Source of the DNA: CAOJBM01 sp051872535 | Lineage (GTDB): Bacteria > Bacillota_I > Bacilli_A > RF39 > UBA660 | Reading direction: 5' to 3' | Assembly (NCBI GenBank): GCA_051872535.1 | Contig: JBJEDY010000027.1 | Location: 1 to 12,921 of the forward strand | DNA length: 12,921 nt | Shown here: piece after piece, positions 6,672-12,921 of the stretch | How positions within the stretch are numbered: position 1 is the stretch's first letter | Layout of the letters: every line of letters starts with the position of its first letter | Notes under the pieces: model-generated | The model's database searches: none | The model's input: the letters and a program-made list of their open reading frames with translations, nothing else | What the model was told of the DNA's origin: nothing | Program-made: the position numbers and the translations under genes

Positions 6672-6686
6672 ATATTAGGTGATAAT

Positions 6687-8498
6687 ATGTCAGGAGCTCT
6701 TTTACCAATTTGTTCTATGTTTTTTTCAGCATTATTATGCATTATTTATTTTTCAAAAGAAAGAGTTAATCTTCTAGAAAATAAAATGTATTCTACAATG
6801 ATAATCGCTGTCTTCATAGATAGTATTTTAATATCAATTTTACAATTATTTCCAATGAATGGAATCTCTGATCTTGAAATTTTTTTTATTCCAATATTAA
6901 ATAAAATAGATTTTGTTTTCTTGATTTTGTATTGTAATTGTCAATTTTTATATAATTTAATTATTACTATTCCTAAAATAAAAGAAAACTTTAAAAAAGT
7001 TTTTCCTATATTTTTAATAATTGATTTAATAATATTAGTATTAACTTTTGCATCTAAAGTTAGTTTAATAACTACAGGAGAACACTATAGTATTAGTGGA
7101 ATGTCAACTTATTTTGTTTATGGGTTATGTTTACTATATATATTACTTACAATTTTAGTAGTATTTTTAAATATAAAGAAGATAGATAAAAGACATACAC
7201 CAATATTTGTATCTATTTTTATAATCATTCTTATCTTTATATTATTTCAAATTAATCCATATTTGATAATAATATCTATAAGTTTGACTTTTATAAATTA
7301 TATAATGTATTTTACTATTGAAAATCCTGATGTAAAAATGATAAATGAATTAAATATCGCTAAAGAGCAAGCTGAAAAAGCCAATAACGCAAAAAGTGAT
7401 TTTTTATCAAGTATGTCTCATGAGATTAGAACACCTTTAAATGCTATAGTTGGTTTTAGCCAAGATTTAAGTGAAAAAATAACTGATAATGAACAGAAAG
7501 AAGAAGTAAAAGATATTTTAATGGCTTCTGAATCTTTGCTTGAAATAGTAAATGGGATTTTAGATATATCTAAAATTGAAGCTAATAAACTAGAAATAGT
7601 CAATACTGAATACAGTTTTAAGAAAATCTTTAATGAATTAGTAGTTTTATCTAAAGCAAGACTTGGTGAAAAACCTCTAGATTTTAGAGTTAAATATGAT
7701 GATTCAATACCACCATATTTATATGGGGATTATACAAGACTTAAACAAATAATTTTAAATTTACTTACTAATGCTATTAAGTATACAAAAGAAGGTTATA
7801 TAGATTTTACTATTAACTCGATAAAAAAAGATAATATATGCCGTTTAATAATATCTGTAGAAGATTCTGGAATTGGTATTAAAAAAGAAAATATTGATAA
7901 ACTATTTACCAAATTTGAAAGGTTTGATAAAGAAAAAAATATTACAATAGAAGGAACTGGCTTAGGACTTGCAATTACTAAAAAATTGGTTGAATTAATG
8001 AATGGTAATATTGTGGTTCAAAGTGTATATGGCAAAGGGTCAAAGTTTACAGTAGCTATTGATCAAGTAATTGTTGATAAGAAGATAGATGAAGAAATTA
8101 CTAATGTCCAAAATGTAATAAATGATTTTTCTAAATACAGAGTTTTAGTTGTAGATGATAATTTAATAAACCTAAAAGTAGCTAGTAAATTATTAGAAAG
8201 TTTTAAAATAAAAATTGAAACTTGTGATAGTGGATATAGTTGTTTAGATAAAATTCAAAATTTTGAAAAATTCGATTTAATACTATTGGATGACATGATG
8301 CCTAAAATGAGTGGGACAGAAACACTTCAAAAATTAAAAGAAATAACAGGATTTAATACCCCAGTAGTTGCTCTTACAGCTAATGCTATTTCAGGAATGA
8401 AGGAAAAATATCTTGGTCTTGGTTTTGATGAATATTTAGCAAAACCTATTGATAAACAAGAACTTACTAGAGTATTAAATAAATTTTTTCTAAAATAG
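6687..8498 (+). CDS. Membrane-bound hybrid histidine kinase (HisKA-HATPase-REC)
   Basis: This sensor kinase autophosphorylates on histidine and passes the phosphate to its own receiver. Residues 1-210 hold about six or seven hydrophobic helices (near 5-22, 35-55, 66-95, 105-123, 140-162, 172-188, 191-210) and no large outer domain, so sensing is probably within or near the membrane. A short coiled linker (IAKEQAEKANNAKSDF) leads to the HisKA box SSMSHEIRTPLNAIVGF, with the phospho-acceptor His245. The HATPase has an N-box (NLLTNAIKYT, Asn362), G1 DSGIGI (393-398) and G2 GTGLGLA (423-429). The C-terminal receiver carries the acidic pair D490/D491, phospho-Asp D535, T564 and K586. All catalytic residues are intact. 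The next gene encodes the Hpt and final receiver, so the two form one phosphorelay. The signal is unknown. Confidence 0.94.
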   Translation: MSGALLPICSMFFSALLCIIYFSKERVNLLENKMYSTMIIAVFIDSILISILQLFPMNGISDLEIFFIPILNKIDFVFLILYCNCQFLYNLIITIPKIKENFKKVFPIFLIIDLIILVLTFASKVSLITTGEHYSISGMSTYFVYGLCLLYILLTILVVFLNIKKIDKRHTPIFVSIFIIILIFILFQINPYLIIISISLTFINYIMYFTIENPDVKMINELNIAKEQAEKANNAKSDFLSSMSHEIRTPLNAIVGFSQDLSEKITDNEQKEEVKDILMASESLLEIVNGILDISKIEANKLEIVNTEYSFKKIFNELVVLSKARLGEKPLDFRVKYDDSIPPYLYGDYTRLKQIILNLLTNAIKYTKEGYIDFTINSIKKDNICRLIISVEDSGIGIKKENIDKLFTKFERFDKEKNITIEGTGLGLAITKKLVELMNGNIVVQSVYGKGSKFTVAIDQVIVDKKIDEEITNVQNVINDFSKYRVLVVDDNLINLKVASKLLESFKIKIETCDSGYSCLDKIQNFEKFDLILLDDMMPKMSGTETLQKLKEITGFNTPVVALTANAISGMKEKYLGLGFDEYLAKPIDKQELTRVLNKFFLK

Positions 8499-8506
8499 AC
8501 AAAATA

Positions 8507-8515
8507 TGATATTAT
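8507..8515 (+). promoter_or_regulatory. Possible extended -10 ahead of the Hpt-receiver gene
   Basis: TG-a-TATTAT is an extended -10 in the 42-base gap between the kinase and the Hpt gene. The -35 region (8487-8492, TTTCTA) is weak. It could give extra transcripts of the Hpt protein besides read-through from the kinase. Confidence 0.35.
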
Positions 8516-8540
8516 ATTTATAAGAATAGGATGTGTAGAT

Positions 8541-9323
8541 ATGAGAAATACAGAAATATTAATTTCAAATGGTGTTAATCTTGCTTCTAGTTTAGAATTA
8601 TTTGGAGAACTATCCTTATATGATGAAACAATGCAAGATTACTTAAATGGAGTTGATAAAAAAGTTGCCGATATTAAGAGATTTAAAGAAGTAGGGGATA
8701 TGCCTGATTATGCTATATTAGTTCATTCTTTAAAAAGTGATGCTAAATATTTAGGTTTTACTCGCTTAGCAGAAATTGCCTATAATCATGAAATGCAAAG
8801 TAAAGATAATAATTTATACTATGTTACTGAACATTTTGATGAATTAATTAATGAGTGTACTCGTATTACAAACGTTGCTAAAGAATATATGAATACGGGA
8901 ATAAGTGCAACTTCTGAAGAACAGACTAATGAAGTAGTCAAAGAAAAAACTATTTTAGTAGTTGATGATTCAACAATCATTCGTAATTTTATTGAAAAAA
9001 TATTTGATAAAACATTTAATGTTATTAATGCTAGTGATGGTGCTGAAGCAATCAACATTATTGCTATGAATCAACATAGTATTATTGGTGTTTTATTAGA
9101 TTTAAATATGCCAAATGTAGATGGATTTGCAGTCTTAGAGTATTTTAAAGAAAATAATTTATTTAGTAAAATGGCTGTATCAATAATTACAGGAGAAGAT
9201 ACAAAAGAAGCTATTACGAAAGCCTTTACTTATCCAATTGTTGATGTTTTAACCAAACCATTTAATGAAAGAGATATAAAAAGAATTGTAGATAAAACAA
9301 TAGAGTTTAATACTAATAGATAG
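8541..9323 (+). CDS. Hpt-receiver phosphorelay protein
   Basis: This soluble phosphorelay protein is probably the partner of the hybrid kinase encoded just upstream. The N-terminal Hpt domain (about 10-117) carries VHSLKSDAKYLG with His62, matching the HxLKGxSxxLG phospho-acceptor motif with a Ser-Asp variation. A Ser/Glu/Thr-rich linker (119-135) follows. The C-terminal receiver (137-257) has the acidic pair D142/D143, phospho-Asp D187 in LLDLNMPNVDG, T217 and K239. The protein ends there, with no DNA-binding, GGDEF/EAL or other effector domain in its 260 residues. The final receiver must therefore act by protein contact, pass phosphate onward, or serve as a phosphate sink. The ATG is preceded by AGGATG about seven bases upstream. 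A terminator follows immediately. Confidence 0.92.
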   Translation: MRNTEILISNGVNLASSLELFGELSLYDETMQDYLNGVDKKVADIKRFKEVGDMPDYAILVHSLKSDAKYLGFTRLAEIAYNHEMQSKDNNLYYVTEHFDELINECTRITNVAKEYMNTGISATSEEQTNEVVKEKTILVVDDSTIIRNFIEKIFDKTFNVINASDGAEAINIIAMNQHSIIGVLLDLNMPNVDGFAVLEYFKENNLFSKMAVSIITGEDTKEAITKAFTYPIVDVLTKPFNERDIKRIVDKTIEFNTNR

Positions 9324-9349
9324 AAAAGAGCCATATAAGGCTCTTTTTT
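9324..9349 (+). terminator. Intrinsic terminator after the phosphorelay genes
   Basis: AAAAGAGCC (9324-9332) pairs perfectly with GGCTCTTTT (9339-9347) around ATATAA, with a T-run at 9344-9349. It begins at the base after the stop codon and separates signalling genes from the cell-wall operon. Confidence 0.93.
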
Positions 9350-9378
9350 GACAAGAAAGTGACAAAAAAATGTATAAT
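9348..9378 (+). promoter_or_regulatory. Predicted promoter P1 for murG-murB-divIB-queH
   Basis: A consensus -35 TTGACA (9348-9353) overlaps the terminator's T-tract. A consensus -10 TATAAT (9373-9378) follows, with a long 19-base spacer. Both hexamers are perfect; the spacer is two bases above optimum. Confidence 0.55.
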
Positions 9379-9395
9379 ACTAATTATTAATAAGC

Positions 9396-9416
9396 AATTA
9401 TAGTATAATTATAGTA
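9396..9416 (+). promoter_or_regulatory. Second -10 (P2) within a short inverted/direct repeat ahead of murG
   Basis: AATTATA (9396-9402) and TATAATT (9404-9410) form a 7-base inverted repeat around one G. AATTATAGTA also occurs twice in direct order (9396-9405 and 9407-9416). TATAAT (9404-9409) would place a start near 9416, at the Shine-Dalgarno. No good -35 is seen. The symmetry could also be a small operator site. Confidence 0.35.
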
Positions 9417-9422
9417 GGTGAT
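9416..9422 (+). promoter_or_regulatory. Shine-Dalgarno fixing the murG start at ATG 9427
   Basis: AGGTGAT lies four bases ahead of ATG 9427. An in-frame GTG at 9418 is part of this ribosome site, so it is not a plausible start. Confidence 0.75.
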
Positions 9423-9426
9423 TATA

Positions 9427-10506
9427 ATGAAAATTATAGTTTCAGCTGGAGGAACAGGTGGTCATATCTATCCTGCCTTAGCTATAATTGATAAATTTAA
9501 AGAACACGAAAAAAATTTAGAAGTTCTTTATATAGGAACTCATAATCGTATGGAAAAAGATTTAATTCCCAAAAGAAATATAAAATACGAAGAACTAGAA
9601 ATATATGGTTTTTCGAAAACAGATATAATACGAGATATAAAAAATATTTTTCTAATTAATAAAGCTTATAAAAAGAGTTTAAAAATTATGAAAGAATTTA
9701 AACCAGATTTAGTATTAGGAATTGGAGGATACGTTACATATCCTGTTATAAAAGCAGCATCAAAGCTAAATATTAAGACATTTATTCATGAACAAAATAG
9801 TATTGCTGGAAAAAGTAATCGTTCTTTAGCTAAATATGCGGATTTAATAGGGGTATCTTTTCCTGAATCTATCAAGTATTTTCCCCAAAATAAGACTTTT
9901 GTATCTGGAAATCCTGTTGCAGATAATGCTCTTAAAATCAAACCAATTTCTAAAGAAAGTATTGGTCTTGATCCTAATAAAAAACTTGTTATAATTGTTT
10001 GTGGAAGTCTTGGTTCCTTATCGGTTAATCAAAAAATGAGTGACTTTGTTGAAAGTGTTAATGGAAAATCTTACCAAGTTCTTTATATTACAGGGAATGA
10101 TTTATATGAAAGTTTTATTTCTCAAACTAAAGTATCAAAAAACGTTATTGTTAAACCATATATAGACAATTTATCAGCACTTCTTAAAAATGCTGATTTA
10201 GTCGTAACTAGAGCTGGTGCTTCTACAATGAGTGAAATAATTGCTTTATGTTTACCGGCTATATTTATTCCATCACCTTATGTAGCTAATAATCATCAAT
10301 ATTATAATGCAATGGAATTAAAGAAGAAAAATGCTGGAGAAGTAATTGAAGAAAAAGATTTAAATGCTAATACTTTATTAAAAATGATCGATTCTTTAAT
10401 TGATAATGACCAAAAATTAAATACTATTCGTAATAACCTTCGTACAATGAAAGTACAAGAAAGTAGTGAACTAATATACAAAAAACTAAAGGACTTGATA
10501 AAATGA
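9427..10506 (+). CDS. murG: UDP-GlcNAc:lipid I N-acetylglucosaminyltransferase MurG
   Basis: MurG transfers GlcNAc from UDP-GlcNAc to undecaprenyl-pyrophosphoryl-MurNAc-pentapeptide (lipid I), making lipid II at the cytoplasmic face of the membrane. This GT28, GT-B-fold enzyme shows the N-terminal glycine-rich loop GGTGGH (8-13), GIGGY (98-102), HEQN (121-124) and GNPV (161-164). The C-terminal donor domain has CGSLGS (192-197), RAGASTMSE (262-270) and the NNHQYYNA loop (288-295). The 359 residues are normal for MurG. The start at 9427 places the loop at the usual distance from the N-terminus and fits the Shine-Dalgarno. It begins a four-gene overlapping operon and shares ATGA with murB. The usual dcw neighbours mraY, murD and ftsW are not directly upstream. 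Confidence 0.97.
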   Translation: MKIIVSAGGTGGHIYPALAIIDKFKEHEKNLEVLYIGTHNRMEKDLIPKRNIKYEELEIYGFSKTDIIRDIKNIFLINKAYKKSLKIMKEFKPDLVLGIGGYVTYPVIKAASKLNIKTFIHEQNSIAGKSNRSLAKYADLIGVSFPESIKYFPQNKTFVSGNPVADNALKIKPISKESIGLDPNKKLVIIVCGSLGSLSVNQKMSDFVESVNGKSYQVLYITGNDLYESFISQTKVSKNVIVKPYIDNLSALLKNADLVVTRAGASTMSEIIALCLPAIFIPSPYVANNHQYYNAMELKKKNAGEVIEEKDLNANTLLKMIDSLIDNDQKLNTIRNNLRTMKVQESSELIYKKLKDLIK

Positions 10507-11399
10507 TCGATGAATTAAAAAAATATGGTGATGTTTCACCATCTATAAATATGGAAAAGTATAACACGTTTCATATTGGAGGACTTTGTAAATGCCTTTT
10601 AGAACCATATTCTATTTCTGATTTACAACAAGCTATTAGATATTTAAAAGATAATAATATAAAATATTTTATTATTGGTAATGGATCTAACTTAGTTTTA
10701 TCTTCCAAATTAAATGATATTGTTTTTATTAAACTAACAAATATATCAGCTATAGCCGTTCATAAAGAATATAACATTGTTTATGCTGAAGCAGGTGCTA
10801 TGTTACCAAAACTAGCAAGTATTTCGATTGAAAATGAGTTAACAGGATTAGAGTTTGCAATGGGAATACCTGGTACTATTGGTGGTTCTATAGTTGGTAA
10901 TGCAGGAGCTTATAATTCCTGTATATTAGATTATGTTAAAAATGTAACAATTTTAGATGATAATTTGGAAATAAAAACTCTAGAACATGAAGATATTAAG
11001 TATGGGTATCGTACATCAATGTTTAAAGAAAAGAAAAATTGTGTTATATTAGCAGCTAAATTTTATTTGAAAAATGGAGATAAAGAAAATTCTTTAGCTT
11101 TAGTTGAAGAAAGAAGAATAAAAAGATTGGAAACGCAGCCACTTGAATATCCCTCAGCAGGAAGTGTCTTTCGTAATCCAAAGGGTGATTATGCAGGAGC
11201 TATAATTGAAAATTGTAAATTAAAAGGTATTAGTATAGGTGGTGCAACTGTTTCAACTAAACACGCTAATTTTATTATTAATGATAATAATGCAACAAGT
11301 GAAGATGTATATAATTTAATTAATCATGTTCATAAAGTTGTTTTAGAAGAAACAAAAGTTGATTTAGTAAAAGAACAAGAATTTGTAGGTTGGGAGTAG
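10503..11399 (+). CDS. murB: UDP-N-acetylenolpyruvoylglucosamine reductase MurB
   Basis: MurB reduces UDP-GlcNAc-enolpyruvate to UDP-MurNAc with NADPH and bound FAD, the second committed step of peptidoglycan precursor synthesis. FAD-binding motifs are GNGSNLV (59-65) and the glycine-rich GIPGTIGGSIVGNAGAY (121-137). Substrate and catalytic residues include GYRTSMF (168-174), the SAGSVFRNP motif (218-226) with the proton-donor Ser221, and a C-terminal glutamate near 291 (LVKEQEFVG). At 298 residues, and without the extra tyrosine-loop domain of the E. coli enzyme, it is the shorter type II form common in Firmicutes. The ATG overlaps the murG stop, with AAAGGA (10488-10493) as ribosome site. 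It supplies precursor upstream of the reaction catalysed by its neighbour MurG. Confidence 0.97.
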   Translation: MIDELKKYGDVSPSINMEKYNTFHIGGLCKCLLEPYSISDLQQAIRYLKDNNIKYFIIGNGSNLVLSSKLNDIVFIKLTNISAIAVHKEYNIVYAEAGAMLPKLASISIENELTGLEFAMGIPGTIGGSIVGNAGAYNSCILDYVKNVTILDDNLEIKTLEHEDIKYGYRTSMFKEKKNCVILAAKFYLKNGDKENSLALVEERRIKRLETQPLEYPSAGSVFRNPKGDYAGAIIENCKLKGISIGGATVSTKHANFIINDNNATSEDVYNLINHVHKVVLEETKVDLVKEQEFVGWE

Positions 11400-11405
11400 T
11401 TTGAT

Positions 11406-12212
11406 ATGGCAGAAATCAAAACAAAAAAAAAGAAAAAGATAAAAATTAAAGCAACAGGAATAATATTAATTCTTGTTATAGTTGCAATCATTTATTTAGT
11501 CATAAACGCTGTCTTTAGTCTGCCAATAAAACACATTTATATTACTGGAACAACTTACATAACAGATAACGAAATAATTACAGAGTGTGGAATAAAAGAT
11601 TATCCATCTATATATAAACTTAATTTACGAAAAATGAAAGAATCAATTTTAACAAATCCTTTAGTTAAAGATGTAACAATTAAAAGAAACTTATTTGGTA
11701 AATTAACTATTGATATCAATGAAGAAAAAGTAATGTTTTTAAATCGTAGTAATAACACTTTAGTAATATCTGAGGATAAGGAAATACCAAATACTTACAG
11801 CTATACAAAAATACCTACATTAATTAATATCGTTCCTGATGAAATTTATAAAGAATTAATATCTGGACTTTATAAAGTAGATTATGATATAGTATCATCT
11901 ATTAGTGAAATCGAGTATTCTCCATCAAAGAATACGGAAGGTGAAATAATCGATGATCAAAGATTTTATTTAAGAATGAATGATGGTAATGCTGTCATAA
12001 TGAATGTTGTAAATATTAAAAGACTAAATAGTTATAATACGATTTTTGCCTCTGTTGGTAATCAAAAAGGAACAATGCATCTTGATTCAATTTTTGAAGA
12101 AAGCATTTACTTCAAATCATTCGAATTAGAAAAACAAGAACTTGAAGAACAAAATAAAAAAGAAGATAATGGAGAAAATGCTAATGAAACACCAACAACA
12201 AACACAAGATAA
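11406..12212 (+). CDS. divIB: Cell-division protein DivIB/FtsQ
   Basis: This is a bitopic divisome protein, which in Gram-positive bacteria acts with DivIC and FtsL to control septal wall synthesis. It has a lysine-rich cytoplasmic N-terminus (residues 1-16) and one membrane helix (about 17-38). A POTRA domain (about 40-108) follows, containing HIYITGTTYITDNEI and NPLVKDVTIKRNLFGKLTIDINE, the most conserved part of the family. A beta domain (about 110-240) ends in a low-complexity E/N/T-rich tail (243-268). The 268-residue length is typical. GGGAG (11392-11396), overlapping the murB stop region, serves ATG 11406. The order murG-murB-divIB matches dcw clusters in many Firmicutes, which supports the assignment beyond the moderate sequence signal. 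Confidence 0.92.
   Translation: MAEIKTKKKKKIKIKATGIILILVIVAIIYLVINAVFSLPIKHIYITGTTYITDNEIITECGIKDYPSIYKLNLRKMKESILTNPLVKDVTIKRNLFGKLTIDINEEKVMFLNRSNNTLVISEDKEIPNTYSYTKIPTLINIVPDEIYKELISGLYKVDYDIVSSISEIEYSPSKNTEGEIIDDQRFYLRMNDGNAVIMNVVNIKRLNSYNTIFASVGNQKGTMHLDSIFEESIYFKSFELEKQELEEQNKKEDNGENANETPTTNTR
12171..12174 (+). promoter_or_regulatory. Ribosome site inside divIB deciding the queH start
   Basis: GGAG sits nine bases before ATG 12184 and only three before ATG 12178. This favours 12184 over the upstream TTG 12142 and ATG 12169, which have no comparable site. Confidence 0.5.
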
Positions 12213-12819
12213 AATTAACTATTCGCGTATTATGGATGATATTATTAAAAACTTAGATTATGTTCCTAAGATTTTATTGCATAGTTGTTGTGCCCCTTGT
12301 TCATCTCATGTAATAAAAACATTAACTCCATACTTTGATATAACAATTCTATACTATAATCCTAATATCGAACCATACGAAGAGTATTTAAAAAGAAAAG
12401 AAGAAGAAATAAGATTTATTAAAGAATTTCCCAATATTAACAAAATTGATATTATGAATTGTGATTATGATAATGATAAGTTTCATGAAATTGCTAAAGG
12501 GTTGGAAGATGCGCCTGAAGGTGGAGCAAGATGTATAAAATGTTATTATGAACGTCTTAAGAAAACTTCTGAATTAGCCAAAGAAAATAACTATGATTAT
12601 TTTGGAACAACGCTAACAGTAAGTCCATATAAAAATAGTGCTAAATTAAATGAAATAGGAGCTATTTTAGAAAAAGAGTACGAAGTAAAATATTTATATT
12701 CTGATTTCAAGAAAAAAGATGGATATAAAGATAGTATTCAACTGTCAAAAGAATACAATTTATATCGTCAAGATTATTGTGGATGTATATATTCCAAGAA
12801 AGATAGTATATTTGAATAA
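12184..12819 (+). CDS. queH: Epoxyqueuosine reductase QueH
   Basis: QueH converts epoxyqueuosine to queuosine at position 34 of GUN-anticodon tRNAs, as a non-homologous replacement for QueG. The former DUF208 signature is complete: HSCCAPCSSH (Cys35, 36, 39), GARCIKCYYERL (Cys117, 120) and QDYCGCIYS (Cys199, 201). The YYNPNI segment (57-62) and TTLTVSPYKNS (142-152) are also typical. The cysteines are the expected iron-sulfur and metal ligands and redox residues. ATG 12184 gives 211 residues, and the conserved KINY stretch starts about ten residues in; a longer form from TTG 12142 would add only lysine-rich residues read from divIB in another frame. It overlaps divIB by 29 bases and ends the operon. 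Pairing with cell-wall genes looks like transcriptional convenience rather than shared chemistry. Confidence 0.94.
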   Translation: MKHQQQTQDKINYSRIMDDIIKNLDYVPKILLHSCCAPCSSHVIKTLTPYFDITILYYNPNIEPYEEYLKRKEEEIRFIKEFPNINKIDIMNCDYDNDKFHEIAKGLEDAPEGGARCIKCYYERLKKTSELAKENNYDYFGTTLTVSPYKNSAKLNEIGAILEKEYEVKYLYSDFKKKDGYKDSIQLSKEYNLYRQDYCGCIYSKKDSIFE

Positions 12820-12824
12820 TGTAT

Positions 12825-12852
12825 AAAGGCCATATAAAAGGTCTTTTTTTTT
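12825..12852 (+). terminator. Intrinsic terminator of the murG operon
   Basis: AAAGGCC (12825-12831) pairs with GGTCTTT (12840-12846), with one G-U wobble, around ATATAAAA. A nine-base T-run follows (12844-12852). It lies five bases after the queH stop. Confidence 0.88.
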
Positions 12853-12858
12853 ATCTTC

Positions 12859-12888
12859 TTGACAAATAAAACTTAGGAAAGATATAAT
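12859..12888 (+). promoter_or_regulatory. Strong sigma-A promoter for the next gene outside the window
   Basis: Consensus TTGACA (12859-12864), an 18-base spacer and consensus TATAAT (12883-12888) predict a start near 12895. A purine-rich CTGGAGAGTGAAG (12905-12917) near the edge may be a ribosome site, but the coding start is not visible. Confidence 0.7.
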
Positions 12889-12921
12889 TAATTATAGAGT
12901 AATACTGGAGAGTGAAGATAT

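Noticed and set aside
5358..9058. Minus-strand frames opposite the acyltransferase, kinase and Hpt-receiver genes
   Set aside because: They overlap conserved domains on the other strand and have no independent start signals or homology features.
9418..9426. Upstream GTG start for murG
   Set aside because: The GTG is part of the Shine-Dalgarno AGGTGAT; the ATG at 9427 is correctly spaced and gives the normal MurG N-terminus.
12865..12921. Possible T-box or riboswitch leader after the last promoter
   Set aside because: Only about 25 transcribed bases are in the window; no specifier loop, antiterminator or conserved T-box sequence can be seen.
1..12921. CRISPR arrays, tRNA/rRNA genes, insertion sequences, reverse transcriptase or DGR template repeat
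   Set aside because: No regularly spaced repeats, cloverleaf-like sequences, transposase or RT motifs, or second copy of 661-783 were seen on either strand.

Overview
This window comes from a strongly AT-rich bacterium (G+C roughly 27-30% by eye) that uses the standard bacterial code, with TGA, TAA and TAG all acting as stops. It has Gram-positive cell-wall genes (murG, murB, divIB/ftsQ), sigma-A-type promoters and short A/T-rich intrinsic terminators. The best fit is an uncultured gut Bacilli/Firmicutes lineage (RF39, Erysipelotrichales or Mollicutes-related but walled). That placement is inferred from protein style and base composition, not from a marker gene. All genes lie on the + strand, and no intergenic gap exceeds about 105 bases.

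Layout. (1) 1-783: the 3' part of a large surface or pilin-type protein with a formylglycine-generating-enzyme/C-type-lectin-like domain. A single-base frame break in a run of five C residues separates the upstream reading frame from the family's expected C-terminus. That C-terminal stretch is G+C-rich and adenine-poor, and looks like the variable region of a diversity-generating retroelement (DGR). A hairpin follows the stop. (2) 877-1494: a Nudix hydrolase, with a terminator overlapping its stop codon. (3) 1543-4358: two different FAD-dependent oxidoreductases in a translationally coupled pair (ATGA overlap). (4) 4421-5248: an unrecognised single-pass membrane protein with four extracytoplasmic cysteines. 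(5) 5311-6612: a PlsC-like acyltransferase. (6) 6687-9323: a hybrid histidine kinase followed by an Hpt-receiver protein. Together they form a complete His-Asp-His-Asp phosphorelay with no DNA-binding output domain. (7) 9427-12819: murG-murB-divIB-queH, an overlapping operon joining the last cytoplasmic step of lipid II synthesis, UDP-MurNAc synthesis, a divisome protein and the final step of queuosine tRNA modification. (8) 12825-12921: the operon terminator, then a near-consensus promoter for a gene beyond the window.

Expression signals are compact. Several promoters carry an extended -10 (TGnTANNNT) placed so close to the gene that transcription would start at or just before the Shine-Dalgarno. 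Terminator arms or T-tracts also appear to supply the next promoter's -35. The most unusual item is the candidate DGR variable region with its adjacent frame break and hairpin. No reverse transcriptase or template repeat lies inside the window, so this remains a hypothesis.
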